Shown piece after piece: positions 1 through 6,855 of a DNA stretch of 44,002 nt (position 1 is its first letter; each line of letters opens with the position of its first letter). The translations under genes were made by a program, and so were the position numbers. A model generated the notes under the pieces. The model was not told where the DNA came from, searched no databases, and saw only the letters and a program-made list of their open reading frames with translations. Location of the stretch: positions 1 to 44,002 of the forward strand of contig WGOB01000058.1 of the NCBI GenBank assembly GCA_016124255.1, given 5' to 3'. Origin of the DNA: Alphaproteobacteria bacterium (GTDB taxonomy: Bacteria; Pseudomonadota; Alphaproteobacteria; Caulobacterales; Aquidulcibacteraceae).

Positions 1-1059
1 ATTCGCAAGGCCCACGCGGCGAAAGGCAAGCCCCGCAAAGTCGTGCTGGTGTCGGACGGTGCTCACGGCACCAACCCGGCCACCGCGGTGACCTGCGGGT
101 ATACCATTAAGGCCGTTCCCACCAATGCGCTGGGCCATGTTGATTTTGACGCGTTTTGCCAAGTGGTTGACGAGCTGAGCGAAGACATTGCCGCCTTTAT
201 GCTGACCAACCCCAGCACCTGCGGCCTGTTTGAGCCTGACGTCAAACGCATTGCCGCAAAGCTGCACGAGGTTGGCGCTTATTTCTATTGCGATGGAGCC
301 AACTTCAACGCGATTGTGGGCAAGGTTCGCCCCAGCGACCTTGGTGTGGACGTGATGCAGTTCAACCTGCACAAAACCTTCTCAACCCCCCACGGCGGTG
401 GCGGCCCCGGTTGTGGGCCGGTGGCCGTGGTGGAAAGCCTGCGCCCTTACCTGCCGGTGCCGCGCGTGGTTCATCAAGACGGCGCCTACGCCCTCGTTAC
501 GGAAGACCCGCACTCCATCGGGCGGATTAAAGCTTTCCACGGCCACTTTGGCATGATGGTGCGAGCCTTGGCCTACATGCTGTCCCACGGTGGTGACGGC
601 CTGCAACAGGTGGCGGAAGACGCGGTGCTGAACGCGAACTATCTGCTGGCGCGATTGAAGCCGCACCTCAATGCACCCTTCGGCGGCGGGGCCGACAAGC
701 ACGAGCCGTGCATGCACGAAGCGCTGTTCGACGATTCCAATCTGCGCACGCACGGCGTGGAGACGATCGACATCGCCAAAGCGCTGCTCGACGAAGGCTA
801 TCATCCGATGACGACCTACTTCCCGCTGGTCGTGCACGGCGCGATGCTGGTGGAGCCGACGGAGACGGAGTCCAAGGCCGAACTCGACCGCTTCGCGGAC
901 GTGATGATCGCGCTCGCGAAGCGCGCCAAGGGCGATGAGGCCGCGTCGTTCAAGAACGCGCCGACGCTCGCGCCGATGCGGCGGCTCGACGAGACCCGCG
1001 CCGCGCGCCAGCCGAAGTTGCGCTGGCGCGCCAATGCGCCCTCGCACGCGGCGGAATAG
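1..1059 (+). CDS. gcvPB: Glycine dehydrogenase (decarboxylating) subunit 2, 5'-truncated by window edge
   Basis: C-terminal half-type P protein of the glycine cleavage system. With subunit 1 it decarboxylates glycine using PLP and passes the aminomethyl group to the lipoyl H protein. The frame is open from base 1, so the start lies outside the window. The PLP-binding lysine is visible in a F-N-L-H-K-T-F-S motif (codon at 373-375), followed by a glycine-rich GGGGPGCGP stretch, both typical of the family. About 352 codons are present, so most of the subunit is seen. The TAG stop is at 1057-1059. Oddity: codon use changes inside the gene. Six of seven isoleucine codons are ATT before about base 600, and only ATC is used after 700; ACC likewise gives way to ACG. 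Confidence 0.95.
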   Translation: MRKAHAAKGKPRKVVLVSDGAHGTNPATAVTCGYTIKAVPTNALGHVDFDAFCQVVDELSEDIAAFMLTNPSTCGLFEPDVKRIAAKLHEVGAYFYCDGANFNAIVGKVRPSDLGVDVMQFNLHKTFSTPHGGGGPGCGPVAVVESLRPYLPVPRVVHQDGAYALVTEDPHSIGRIKAFHGHFGMMVRALAYMLSHGGDGLQQVAEDAVLNANYLLARLKPHLNAPFGGGADKHEPCMHEALFDDSNLRTHGVETIDIAKALLDEGYHPMTTYFPLVVHGAMLVEPTETESKAELDRFADVMIALAKRAKGDEAASFKNAPTLAPMRRLDETRAARQPKLRWRANAPSHAAE

Positions 1060-1072
1060 TCAGGAACGCCTG

Positions 1073-1175
1073 CTTCCAGCCGGGAGCGCCGGCCTCCAGC
1101 CCGCATGCGACGCTCAGCGCCGCTGGCGGTCGTTGAACTGGTGATCCGCCGGGAAGCCGGCGGGACCGGCCGGTC
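1073..1175. repeat. GC-rich palindromic repeat cluster between gcvPB and atpF
   Basis: This short convergent intergenic region holds three palindromic pieces. At 1073-1108 two head-to-tail units share the core GGCYTCCAGCCCGC. At 1146-1163 there is a perfect 7-bp hairpin (CCGCCGG, loop GAAG, CCGGCGG). At 1164-1175 lies the 12-bp palindrome GACCGGCCGGTC, which abuts the atpF stop codon. The hairpins could end transcription from both sides, but no T-tract follows them. Related units occur at 11051, 27276, 28808 and 42375. Confidence 0.6.
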
Positions 1176-1661
1176 TCAGCCGAATTTCTGCTGCAGTTCA
1201 GCGACGCCCTGATTGATCAGCGCCGATTGCGCATCGGCGCTCATCGCCTCGCGCAGCTTTTTTTCCGCCGCGGCGATCGCAGCGTCGGCGGCGGCGGCGC
1301 GCACGTCGGCTTCCGCCTGCTGGCCGGCGCGCACGATGCGCTCCTCAGCCTGCTTGCGCCGGCGCTCCAGCGATTGCGCATGCTCCGCGCGCGCTTCTGC
1401 AGTCAGCGCGGCGGCCTGTTCCTTGGCCGCGTCGATGATCGTCTTGGCCTCGCCTTCGGCGGCGGCGCGCCGGGCCTCGTATTCGCGGTAAAGCGCTTGC
1501 GCCTCTTCCCGCAGGCGCCGCGCTTCGGCCAGCTCTTTCCCGATCGCGGCGGCGCGCTCATCGAGCGCCTTCGTGATCATGGCGGGGACCTTCAGATAGA
1601 TCAGAAGGCCGATGAAGAGGGCGAGCGCGATGAGCGCGACGAACGTGGCGTCGATCGTCAT
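1176..1661 (-). CDS. atpF: F0F1 ATP synthase subunit b
   Basis: Peripheral-stalk subunit b of the F-type ATP synthase (161 aa). It has one N-terminal membrane helix (about residues 6-28, starting near TFVALIALALFIGLL), then a long charged Ala/Glu/Arg-rich helix that would form the stator coiled coil with b'. It is the last gene of the F0 operon, and its ATG overlaps the stop of the upstream b' gene by four bases (ATGA), implying translational coupling. F1 genes are not in the window, as is usual in alphaproteobacteria, where the F0 and F1 operons are separate. A GC-rich palindrome follows the stop directly. Confidence 0.93.
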   Translation of the reverse strand: MTIDATFVALIALALFIGLLIYLKVPAMITKALDERAAAIGKELAEARRLREEAQALYREYEARRAAAEGEAKTIIDAAKEQAAALTAEARAEHAQSLERRRKQAEERIVRAGQQAEADVRAAAADAAIAAAEKKLREAMSADAQSALINQGVAELQQKFG

Positions 1662-2230
1662 GCCGTCACCTTCTTGGCCGCCGCCGCTTTCGGGGCCCGG
1701 CCCACGAGCTTCGCGACGATCTCTCCGGCCACCTCGTCGGCCACCGCGCCGATCTCCTTGAGCGCCTGATCGCGGCGTGCGGCGATCCTGCCTTCTTCGG
1801 CGGCGATCTTCGCGTTGAGTTCGTCGTCCGCTTTCTCGCGCGCGGCGTTGAGTTCGGCCTGCGCGTCCGCGCGCATCTCGTCGATCAGCTTGCGGGCGTT
1901 GGCGCGGGCGTCGGCGTGAGTGCGCTCGGCTTCCAGACGCGCCCGTTCGGCCGCCTCGCTTTCGCGGTGCGCGAGATCGAGATCGGCCTTGAGGGTCGTG
2001 GCGCGGTTCTCCAGCACGGCGCCGACCTTCGGCAGCACGAACCGCGACACGAAGATGTAGAGCGCGCCGAACGTGATCGCGAACCAGAACAGCTGGCTGG
2101 CGAACAGGCTCGCATCGAACGGGGGAAACGCGACCGCCGCGTGCTCGCCGCCGTGCGCGGCGCCCGCAGCGTCATGCGCTGCGTCTCCGGCGTGGGCGGC
2201 GGCTTCAGATGTTTCCGGCGCGGCGGCCAT
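1658..2230 (-). CDS. atpF': F0F1 ATP synthase subunit b'
   Basis: Second b-type stator subunit (190 aa), as found in phototrophic bacteria and alphaproteobacteria. An Ala/His/Glu-rich extension covers about residues 1-33. It is followed by one membrane helix (about 42-64, SQLFWFAITFGALYIFVSRF) and a long charged helix up to a Lys/Ala-rich tail. A good Shine-Dalgarno (GGAGAAGG) precedes the ATG. It lies 10 bp after atpE and overlaps atpF by 4 bp. b and b' form a heterodimer linking F0 subunit a to the F1 head through the delta subunit. Confidence 0.93.
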   Translation of the reverse strand: MAAAPETSEAAAHAGDAAHDAAGAAHGGEHAAVAFPPFDASLFASQLFWFAITFGALYIFVSRFVLPKVGAVLENRATTLKADLDLAHRESEAAERARLEAERTHADARANARKLIDEMRADAQAELNAAREKADDELNAKIAAEEGRIAARRDQALKEIGAVADEVAGEIVAKLVGRAPKAAAAKKVTA

Positions 2231-2240
2231 CGCCTTCTCC

Positions 2241-2468
2241 CTAGAGCGCGAACAGGAGCAGAAGCGCGATCAGCAGCGAGAAGATGCCGAGCGCTTCGGT
2301 CACGGCGAACCCGAAGATGAGGTTGCCGAACTGGCGCGGCGCTTCCGCCGGATTGCGCAGCGCGCCCTGCAGGAAGTTGCCGAAGATGATGCCCACGCCG
2401 ATGCCGGCGCCGCCCATCCCGATGCAGGCGATCCCGGCGCCAATGTACTTTGCGGCTTCAGCGTCCAT
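2241..2468 (-). CDS. atpE: F0F1 ATP synthase subunit c
   Basis: Proteolipid subunit of the rotating c-ring (75 aa). It is a two-helix hairpin: helix 1 carries the GAGIGVG packing motif (residues 20-26), the polar loop has R38-N39-P40, and helix 2 has the proton-carrying carboxylate E58 in T-E-A-L-G. Glycine spacing in helix 1 and Glu rather than Asp match alphaproteobacterial c subunits. There is no sodium-type ligand pattern next to E58 that I can recognise, so proton coupling is the likely mode. It lies between atpB and the b' gene in the operon. Confidence 0.97.
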   Translation of the reverse strand: MDAEAAKYIGAGIACIGMGGAGIGVGIIFGNFLQGALRNPAEAPRQFGNLIFGFAVTEALGIFSLLIALLLLFAL

Positions 2469-2504
2469 TGTGTGTTTTCTCCAGTTTCAAGTCGTTGCGG
2501 CCGG

Positions 2505-3278
2505 CTAGTGATGGCCGGGATGAAGGGCGTCGTTGAGATAGACGCAGGTGAGCATGGCGAAGACGTAGGCCTGCAGGAACGCCACCAGGAATTCGAGGCC
2601 ATAGAGCCCCACCGTCATCGCAAGCGGCAGAACCGAGCCGATGACGCCGAGCGCGCCGGCTTCGCTCATCTGCGGCACGAAGCCGGCGAACACCTTCAGC
2701 ACCAGGTGACCCGCCAGGATGTTCGCCCACAGACGAACCGCGTGGCTGAGCGGACGCGAGAAAAACGAGATGATCTCGATCAGCGCCACGAACCACAAGA
2801 TGTACCACGGCACGCCGCTGGGCACGAAAATCTTGAAGAACTTGAACCCGTTCTTCCAGAGCCCGACCACGATCACGGTCGCGAACACCATCAGCGCCAT
2901 CGTCGCCGTGACGACGATCTGGCTCGTCGGCGTGAAGAAATAGGGGAACATGCCGATCATGTTCGCCGCGAAGATGAACAGGAACAGCGTGAAAACGAAC
3001 GGGAAGAAGCGCTTGACGCCTTCTTCGCCGGCGCTGTCGCGCACCATGCCCTGGATGAAACTGTATCCCGTCTCGGCGACGAGCTGGGCGCGGCCGGGCA
3101 CAAGCGCTGCCGGCCGCATCGCCCACATCATGAAGGCGCCGACGGCCGCCACGCCCGCGACCATGAACAGGCTCGCGTTTGTGAACGAGGCGTCCCAGCC
3201 GAACAGCGAGAACGCGAGCGGCTGGCCGGCGACTTCGACAGGCTCGATGTGAAACTGGTGGATCGGGTCGTTCGCCAA
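2505..3278 (-). CDS. atpB: F0F1 ATP synthase subunit a
   Basis: Membrane subunit a (257 aa) that forms the proton half-channels facing the c-ring. Several hydrophobic helices are clear. The essential arginine is R182 in S-H-A-V-R-L-W-A-N (equivalent to E. coli R210). The start is inferred to be TTG at 3276-3278, because the N-terminus it gives (MANDPIHQFHIEP) matches the family and there is no ATG or GTG nearby; GAGGATGA lies about 10 nt upstream as ribosome-binding site. It begins 3 bp after the atpI stop. The TTG start may lower its translation relative to atpE. Confidence 0.95.
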   Translation of the reverse strand: MANDPIHQFHIEPVEVAGQPLAFSLFGWDASFTNASLFMVAGVAAVGAFMMWAMRPAALVPGRAQLVAETGYSFIQGMVRDSAGEEGVKRFFPFVFTLFLFIFAANMIGMFPYFFTPTSQIVVTATMALMVFATVIVVGLWKNGFKFFKIFVPSGVPWYILWFVALIEIISFFSRPLSHAVRLWANILAGHLVLKVFAGFVPQMSEAGALGVIGSVLPLAMTVGLYGLEFLVAFLQAYVFAMLTCVYLNDALHPGHH

Positions 3279-3281
3279 AAC

Positions 3282-3629
3282 TCAATCATCCTCATCGTCG
3301 GGAATGGGCTTGGCGTTGGGATCGGGCGGATTGGCCTGGGAATAGGTGCGCGCCAGGCGCACCACATTCACCACCCCCGCCGCGAACCCGAGCCCGAGGC
3401 CGATCGCCAGCGCCACACCGCCGGTGTGAGCGAAGGTATCGAGTCCATAGCCCAGGAGCGCGCCGACCAGGATCGCCGCGCCGAACTCGCCGCCGTACCG
3501 CAACGCCATCGAGCTGGCGTTCTGCGTCTCCGCGCCGTCCGCTCGCTTCTCGGAACCGCGTGCGGCGTCGACTCGGCGGCGCAACGAGGACAGGCGATCA
3601 GGATCGGTCGGAGGCGTGGGATCGGCCAT
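3282..3629 (-). CDS. atpI: AtpI/AtpZ-type ATP synthase assembly protein
   Basis: Small membrane protein (115 aa) at the head of the F0 operon. A charged N-terminal third (rich in Arg/Asp) is followed by two hydrophobic segments (about residues 45-95, with GAAILVGALLGYGLD and GVALAIGLGLGFAAGVVNV), typical of AtpI/AtpZ proteins. These help c-ring assembly or Mg/ion supply to the synthase; the exact role is debated. It is the first gene of the operon, about 57 nt downstream of a sigma70-like promoter. Confidence 0.88.
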   Translation of the reverse strand: MADPTPPTDPDRLSSLRRRVDAARGSEKRADGAETQNASSMALRYGGEFGAAILVGALLGYGLDTFAHTGGVALAIGLGLGFAAGVVNVVRLARTYSQANPPDPNAKPIPDDEDD

Positions 3630-3685
3630 CGAATCCTTCGCGCGCCAAAGCGGGCCGCAAAGCCCCCTCTGCGCGCGCGGGCCGG

Positions 3686-3714
3686 AAACTAGAGGCGCCC
3701 CCGAAAAACGTCAA
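3686..3714 (-). promoter_or_regulatory. Predicted sigma70 promoter of the F0 ATP synthase operon
   Basis: On the minus strand, a TTGACG -35 element (3709-3714) and a TAGTTT -10 element (3686-3691) are separated by exactly 17 bp. They lie about 57 bp upstream of the atpI start in an otherwise GC-rich, gene-free stretch. The -35 fits the consensus well and the -10 only moderately. Confidence 0.55.
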
Positions 3715-3724
3715 GCAAACGCCA

Positions 3725-3749
3725 TGATCCGAAAAATGTCTTAGGATCA
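3725..3749. repeat. Inverted repeat upstream of the atp promoter
   Basis: TGATCC (3725-3730) and GGATCA (3744-3749) are perfect 6-bp arms around a 13-bp AT-rich centre. The element lies 10 bp upstream of the predicted atp -35 and downstream of the alcohol dehydrogenase stop. It could be an operator or part of the dehydrogenase's 3' end. A second hairpin (CGCGGCA, loop AGC, TGCCGCG) occupies 3765-3781 but has no T-tract. Confidence 0.35.
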
Positions 3750-3795
3750 GATGGTTAGAGCCTTCGCGGCAAGCTGCCGCGGCGCGCCCCCGCGA

Positions 3796-4821
3796 TCAGG
3801 GCGTGAACACGATCTTCTGGCCGGGATCGCTCATGGCGTCAGCCGCCTCCGCGAAGCTGCAGATCCGGTGCGTGACCGTTTCAGGATGGAGCTTGCCGCA
3901 GGCGATGCACGCCAGCGCGTCGGGGAAGACGGCGCGTGAATGCACCCGGCTCGTGTGGAACGTCAGGCCCTGGTAGTACGCGCGCGTCAGCGGCATCGGC
4001 GTCGCGTCGCCGAGATGGATCGCCACGCTGGTGAGAACGCCGTTTGCGGCGCAGGCGCGGACCGCGAAATCGAGGGCTGCTGGATCGCCCGCAGCCTCCA
4101 CCACGATCTCGAATCGCGCGCCGGTCGCGTCCCTCGCCCCGAGCGCCAGCGGGGCGGTTTCAGCGCCGAGCCTGGCGGCCGCGGCGCGGCGCTCTTCATT
4201 GTCGTCGAGATAGAGCGTCCGCGACGCGCCGAGCGCGACCGCGGCGCCGGCCGCGTAGAGCCCGACGCTTTGCGCGAGTCCCCCAACGATCAGGACGTCT
4301 GCGCCGGGACGGTCCTTGAGCGGGCCCGCGACCGCGCGCCAGCCATCGGCGATGTTGTCGCTGACGCTGGCCGCCGCGACAGGATCGACGCCGTCCGGAA
4401 GACGCACCAGCATATGATCCGCATACGGCACGTACATCAGGTCGGAAAGCGCGCCCCCGAACTCGGTCTTGGATGTCGGCTTGAGACCATAGGCGGCGCC
4501 GAACGGATACGCCTCGCATGCATTGGTGAAGCCGCGCCGACAGGTATTGCAGCGCCCGCAAGACAATTGGAACGGCGTCGCCACAAGATCGCCGGGCGCG
4601 ACGCCCGCCTTGTCGCCGGCGTCGACGACGCGCCCGATCGATTCATGCCCGAACGCGAACGGTCCCGGATAACGAATCACGCCGAGCGCGATGTAGAGGT
4701 CGAGGTCGCAGCGCGCGACAGCGACGGGCGCGACGATCGCGTCCGTGTCGCTGTTGAGCCGCGGCGCAGGGACATCGCGCCATTCGAACTGCCCCGGTGC
4801 AAGGAATGTGAGCTGGCGCAT
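3796..4821 (-). CDS. Zinc-dependent alcohol dehydrogenase family protein (MDR)
   Basis: Medium-chain dehydrogenase/reductase of 341 aa, expected to oxidise or reduce an alcohol/aldehyde or polyol with NAD(P). A GroES-like N-terminal domain carries the catalytic zinc region (GHE in F-G-H-E-S-I-G) and the four-cysteine structural zinc motif (C-G-R-C-N-T-C-x7-C). The Rossmann part has a divergent glycine motif (V-G-G-L-A-Q-S-V-G) and an acidic strand end (L-Y-L-D-D), suggesting NAD preference. The substrate cannot be told from sequence. The ATG is chosen because it overlaps the upstream membrane-protein stop (TGATG) and gives the usual N-terminus; the frame continues upstream but reads only antisense-like Arg/Ala-rich sequence. 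Confidence 0.85.
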   Translation of the reverse strand: MRQLTFLAPGQFEWRDVPAPRLNSDTDAIVAPVAVARCDLDLYIALGVIRYPGPFAFGHESIGRVVDAGDKAGVAPGDLVATPFQLSCGRCNTCRRGFTNACEAYPFGAAYGLKPTSKTEFGGALSDLMYVPYADHMLVRLPDGVDPVAAASVSDNIADGWRAVAGPLKDRPGADVLIVGGLAQSVGLYAAGAAVALGASRTLYLDDNEERRAAAARLGAETAPLALGARDATGARFEIVVEAAGDPAALDFAVRACAANGVLTSVAIHLGDATPMPLTRAYYQGLTFHTSRVHSRAVFPDALACIACGKLHPETVTHRICSFAEAADAMSDPGQKIVFTP

Positions 4822-5249
4822 CAGGCCGCCTCCGCGCGCTGCTGCGCGCCGCGCCGCAGGAAATACACTGCGACCAGCAAGAAGAGCGCAATCGCGCCGT
4901 GACGCGCGATGGTGGCGACGGGCGCGCCGGCGCTGTGAGCCAGCCACGCGTCGCCGAGCGGGAGAATGACGCCGGCCAGCGCCACCCATTGCAGCGCGCG
5001 CAAATCCCCCCGGATCAGGAACGCCGCAATGATCAAGGCGATGAACAGCGTGCGCAGCGCGTAGACGTAGACCAGGCCCACGTCTTCGGGCGCCGCAAGC
5101 GGCAGTCCGAAATAAACGGCGAAGCCGGCAGGATCGGCGACGACCCGGATGACGTTCACCACCAGGTAGAGACCGATCGCGAGCGCCAGCCAGAAGCCAA
5201 CGGCGCGCCACGGCGGACTTGAGCGCGGGCTGGATGAACCATGGGGCAT
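4821..5249 (-). CDS. Small membrane protein, DUF4267-like
   Basis: A 142-aa protein with four predicted membrane helices (about residues 17-37, 60-80, 85-105 and 115-135) and a short Arg-rich tail. The pattern (a helix, a G-F-A-V-Y-F-G-L-P segment, then a helix ending before a short Arg/Asp loop) resembles DUF4267 proteins, whose function is unknown. Its stop overlaps the alcohol dehydrogenase start by one base, so the two are probably translated together. The start faces the LysR gene across a short divergent promoter region. Confidence 0.65.
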   Translation of the reverse strand: MPHGSSSPRSSPPWRAVGFWLALAIGLYLVVNVIRVVADPAGFAVYFGLPLAAPEDVGLVYVYALRTLFIALIIAAFLIRGDLRALQWVALAGVILPLGDAWLAHSAGAPVATIARHGAIALFLLVAVYFLRRGAQQRAEAA

Positions 5250-5318
5250 GAGAACTCCTTCGTTTCCCTCGCTACGCCGGGGCGCACCGGTGCGGGAGCG
5301 CGAGAAATCCCCTCGATG

Positions 5319-5335
5319 GATGAAGTCAGTTCATC
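5319..5335. promoter_or_regulatory. Palindromic LysR-type operator
   Basis: GATGAA (5319-5324) and TTCATC (5330-5335) are perfect 6-bp arms around GTCAG. Within it, T5321-N11-A5333 fits the LysR-family T-N11-A box exactly. The site lies between the divergent genes, just before the preferred LysR start and 70-86 bp upstream of the membrane protein/dehydrogenase pair. This is the usual place for a regulator that represses itself and controls its divergent target. Confidence 0.6.
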
Positions 5336-5342
5336 TATATGG

Positions 5343-6266
5343 ATGAGCCGTTTCCCGTCGCCGCCATTCTCCGCGCTGCGCGCCTTCGATGCGGCCGCCA
5401 GGCTGGGCGGCTTCCGCGACGCCGCCGCGGCGCTCGGCGTCACGCCCTCCGCGATCAGCCATCAGGTGCGCGCGCTAGAGGAGGCGGTGGGCGCGCCGCT
5501 GTTTACGCGCAGCGTGCGCGCGGTTGCGCTCACGCCGCTGGGCCGGTCGCTGCACGAGGCGCTTCGGCCGGCGTTCGACCAGATCGGCGCGGCGCTCGCG
5601 CGGACGCGGGCCGCCGCCCGCGAGACACGGCTCAAGATCAGCGCGCTGCCGCTCTTTGTGAACGTCTGGCTTATTCCCCGGCTCGACCGCTTCGCGGCGC
5701 TGCATCCGGAAGCGACGATCGACATCGACACGACCAACGCCATCGCCGACTTCGGACGCGAGGACGTCGACATCGCCATCCGCAGTCTCTTTGCGCCGAC
5801 GCCCGGGCTGAAGGCGCGCAAGCTCCTCGATCTGACGGCGACGCCGCTGTGCACGCCCGCGCTGGCGCGGACGCTGAAGTCGCCGCGCGACCTCGCCGGC
5901 GCGACGCTCATCCATAACAGCGTGCGCAAGGCCGGATGGCCGGAATGGCTGGAGGCGGCGGGCGTGAAGGGCCTGAAAGCCAGGCGCAATCTCGCGTTCG
6001 ACACGGTGCCGTCAGCGGTTGAGGCGGCGGCGCAGGGGCGCGGCGTGTTGCTCGGCCTCATGCCGATCGTGTTCGACGCCCCTGCCGCGACGGATCTCGT
6101 TGCGCCGTTCTCCACGCCGGCGATGGAGGCGGGTTCGTATTACGTGGTGCATCGACGCGGCGACGAGAGCCGGGCGCTGGTGGCTGCGTTCGTCGCGTGG
6201 TTGTTCTCGGAAATGCGCGCCGACGTGCGGCGCCTTGCGCGGTTGGCGAAAGCGCGCACCGCCTGA
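5343..6266 (+). CDS. LysR-family transcriptional regulator, GcvA-like
   Basis: DNA-binding regulator of 307 aa from the preferred ATG. The winged helix-turn-helix covers about residues 8-66 (A-L-R-A-F-D-A-A-A-R ... S-A-I-S-H-Q-V-R-A-L-E). It is followed by the periplasmic-binding-protein-like effector domain (about 92-300), with the GcvA-subgroup pattern D-V-D-I-A-I-R. The frame is open further upstream, with ATGs at 5316 and 5241, but the helix-turn-helix starts only after 5343 and the 5241 start would overlap the divergent gene. No clear Shine-Dalgarno precedes 5343, so a leaderless message is possible. By position it should control the membrane protein/alcohol dehydrogenase pair. Effector unknown. 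Confidence 0.88.
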   Translation: MSRFPSPPFSALRAFDAAARLGGFRDAAAALGVTPSAISHQVRALEEAVGAPLFTRSVRAVALTPLGRSLHEALRPAFDQIGAALARTRAAARETRLKISALPLFVNVWLIPRLDRFAALHPEATIDIDTTNAIADFGREDVDIAIRSLFAPTPGLKARKLLDLTATPLCTPALARTLKSPRDLAGATLIHNSVRKAGWPEWLEAAGVKGLKARRNLAFDTVPSAVEAAAQGRGVLLGLMPIVFDAPAATDLVAPFSTPAMEAGSYYVVHRRGDESRALVAAFVAWLFSEMRADVRRLARLAKARTA

Positions 6267-6321
6267 CGCCCTTGGGTTTGATCTCTCGCCTTGCCGGCGG
6301 CGAGCATGTTACTGCCGAGAG

Positions 6322-6852
6322 ATGGCCGAGACGTTCGAAGAGATGCTGACGGGCGGGCGCCCGAATTCCCTCGGGCGAACGGGCGAAGTCGTCGAGCGCG
6401 TGCTGGAGCAGCCCGCCCGTTTCGAGGAACTCTTTCGCTGCTACGAGAGCGAAGACGAAATCGTCCGTCTACGGACTTCAAACGCCATGAAGCGGATCGA
6501 GGCGGTGCGCCCTGATCTCTTGGCGCCTTACCTCGATCGCTTCATCGAGGACGTTGGGCGAATTGACCAGGCGTCGGCGCAGTGGACCCTGGCCCAGCTC
6601 TTCGACCGCCTATCGCCGGACATGAGCGAAAAGCAGAAGAAATCTGCAACCGCCCTGATGCAGCGAAACCTTGCAAGCCACGACGATTGGATCGTGCTCA
6701 ACACCACCATCGATACCTTGTCGAAATGGGCGAAGACGGACGCCGCTTTGCGCAAGTGGCTTCGACCTCGCCTCCAACGTTTGAGCATGGACGCCAGGAA
6801 GTCGGTCGCCTCTCGCGCGTCCAAACGGCTGAAGGCGCTCGGCAGCCCTTGA
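6322..6852 (+). CDS. HEAT-repeat-like protein
   Basis: A 176-aa, mostly helical, charged protein without signal peptide. It resembles a family of short HEAT/ARM-like proteins found in many bacteria: N-terminal G-R-P-N-S-L-G-R-T, then E-I-V-R-L-R-T-S-N-A-M-K-R, Q-A-S-A-Q-W-T-L-A-Q and H-D-D-W-I-V-L-N-T-T segments spaced as successive helical repeats. Such folds bind proteins or nucleic acids; the function here is unknown. The ATG at 6322 is used because the open frame upstream overlaps lysR in another frame and reads Arg-rich shadow sequence. Its codon use is slightly less GC-biased than smc next door. It converges with smc, with 3 bp between the stops. Confidence 0.75.
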   Translation: MAETFEEMLTGGRPNSLGRTGEVVERVLEQPARFEELFRCYESEDEIVRLRTSNAMKRIEAVRPDLLAPYLDRFIEDVGRIDQASAQWTLAQLFDRLSPDMSEKQKKSATALMQRNLASHDDWIVLNTTIDTLSKWAKTDAALRKWLRPRLQRLSMDARKSVASRASKRLKALGSP

Positions 6853-6855
6853 TTT

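Noticed and set aside
2073-3692. 539-codon open frame on the plus strand across the atp genes
   Set aside because: It is antisense to atpF', atpE, atpB and atpI, whose products are unmistakable.
3765-3781. 7-bp GC hairpin after the alcohol dehydrogenase as a terminator
   Set aside because: No T-tract follows on the minus strand, so intrinsic termination is not supported.
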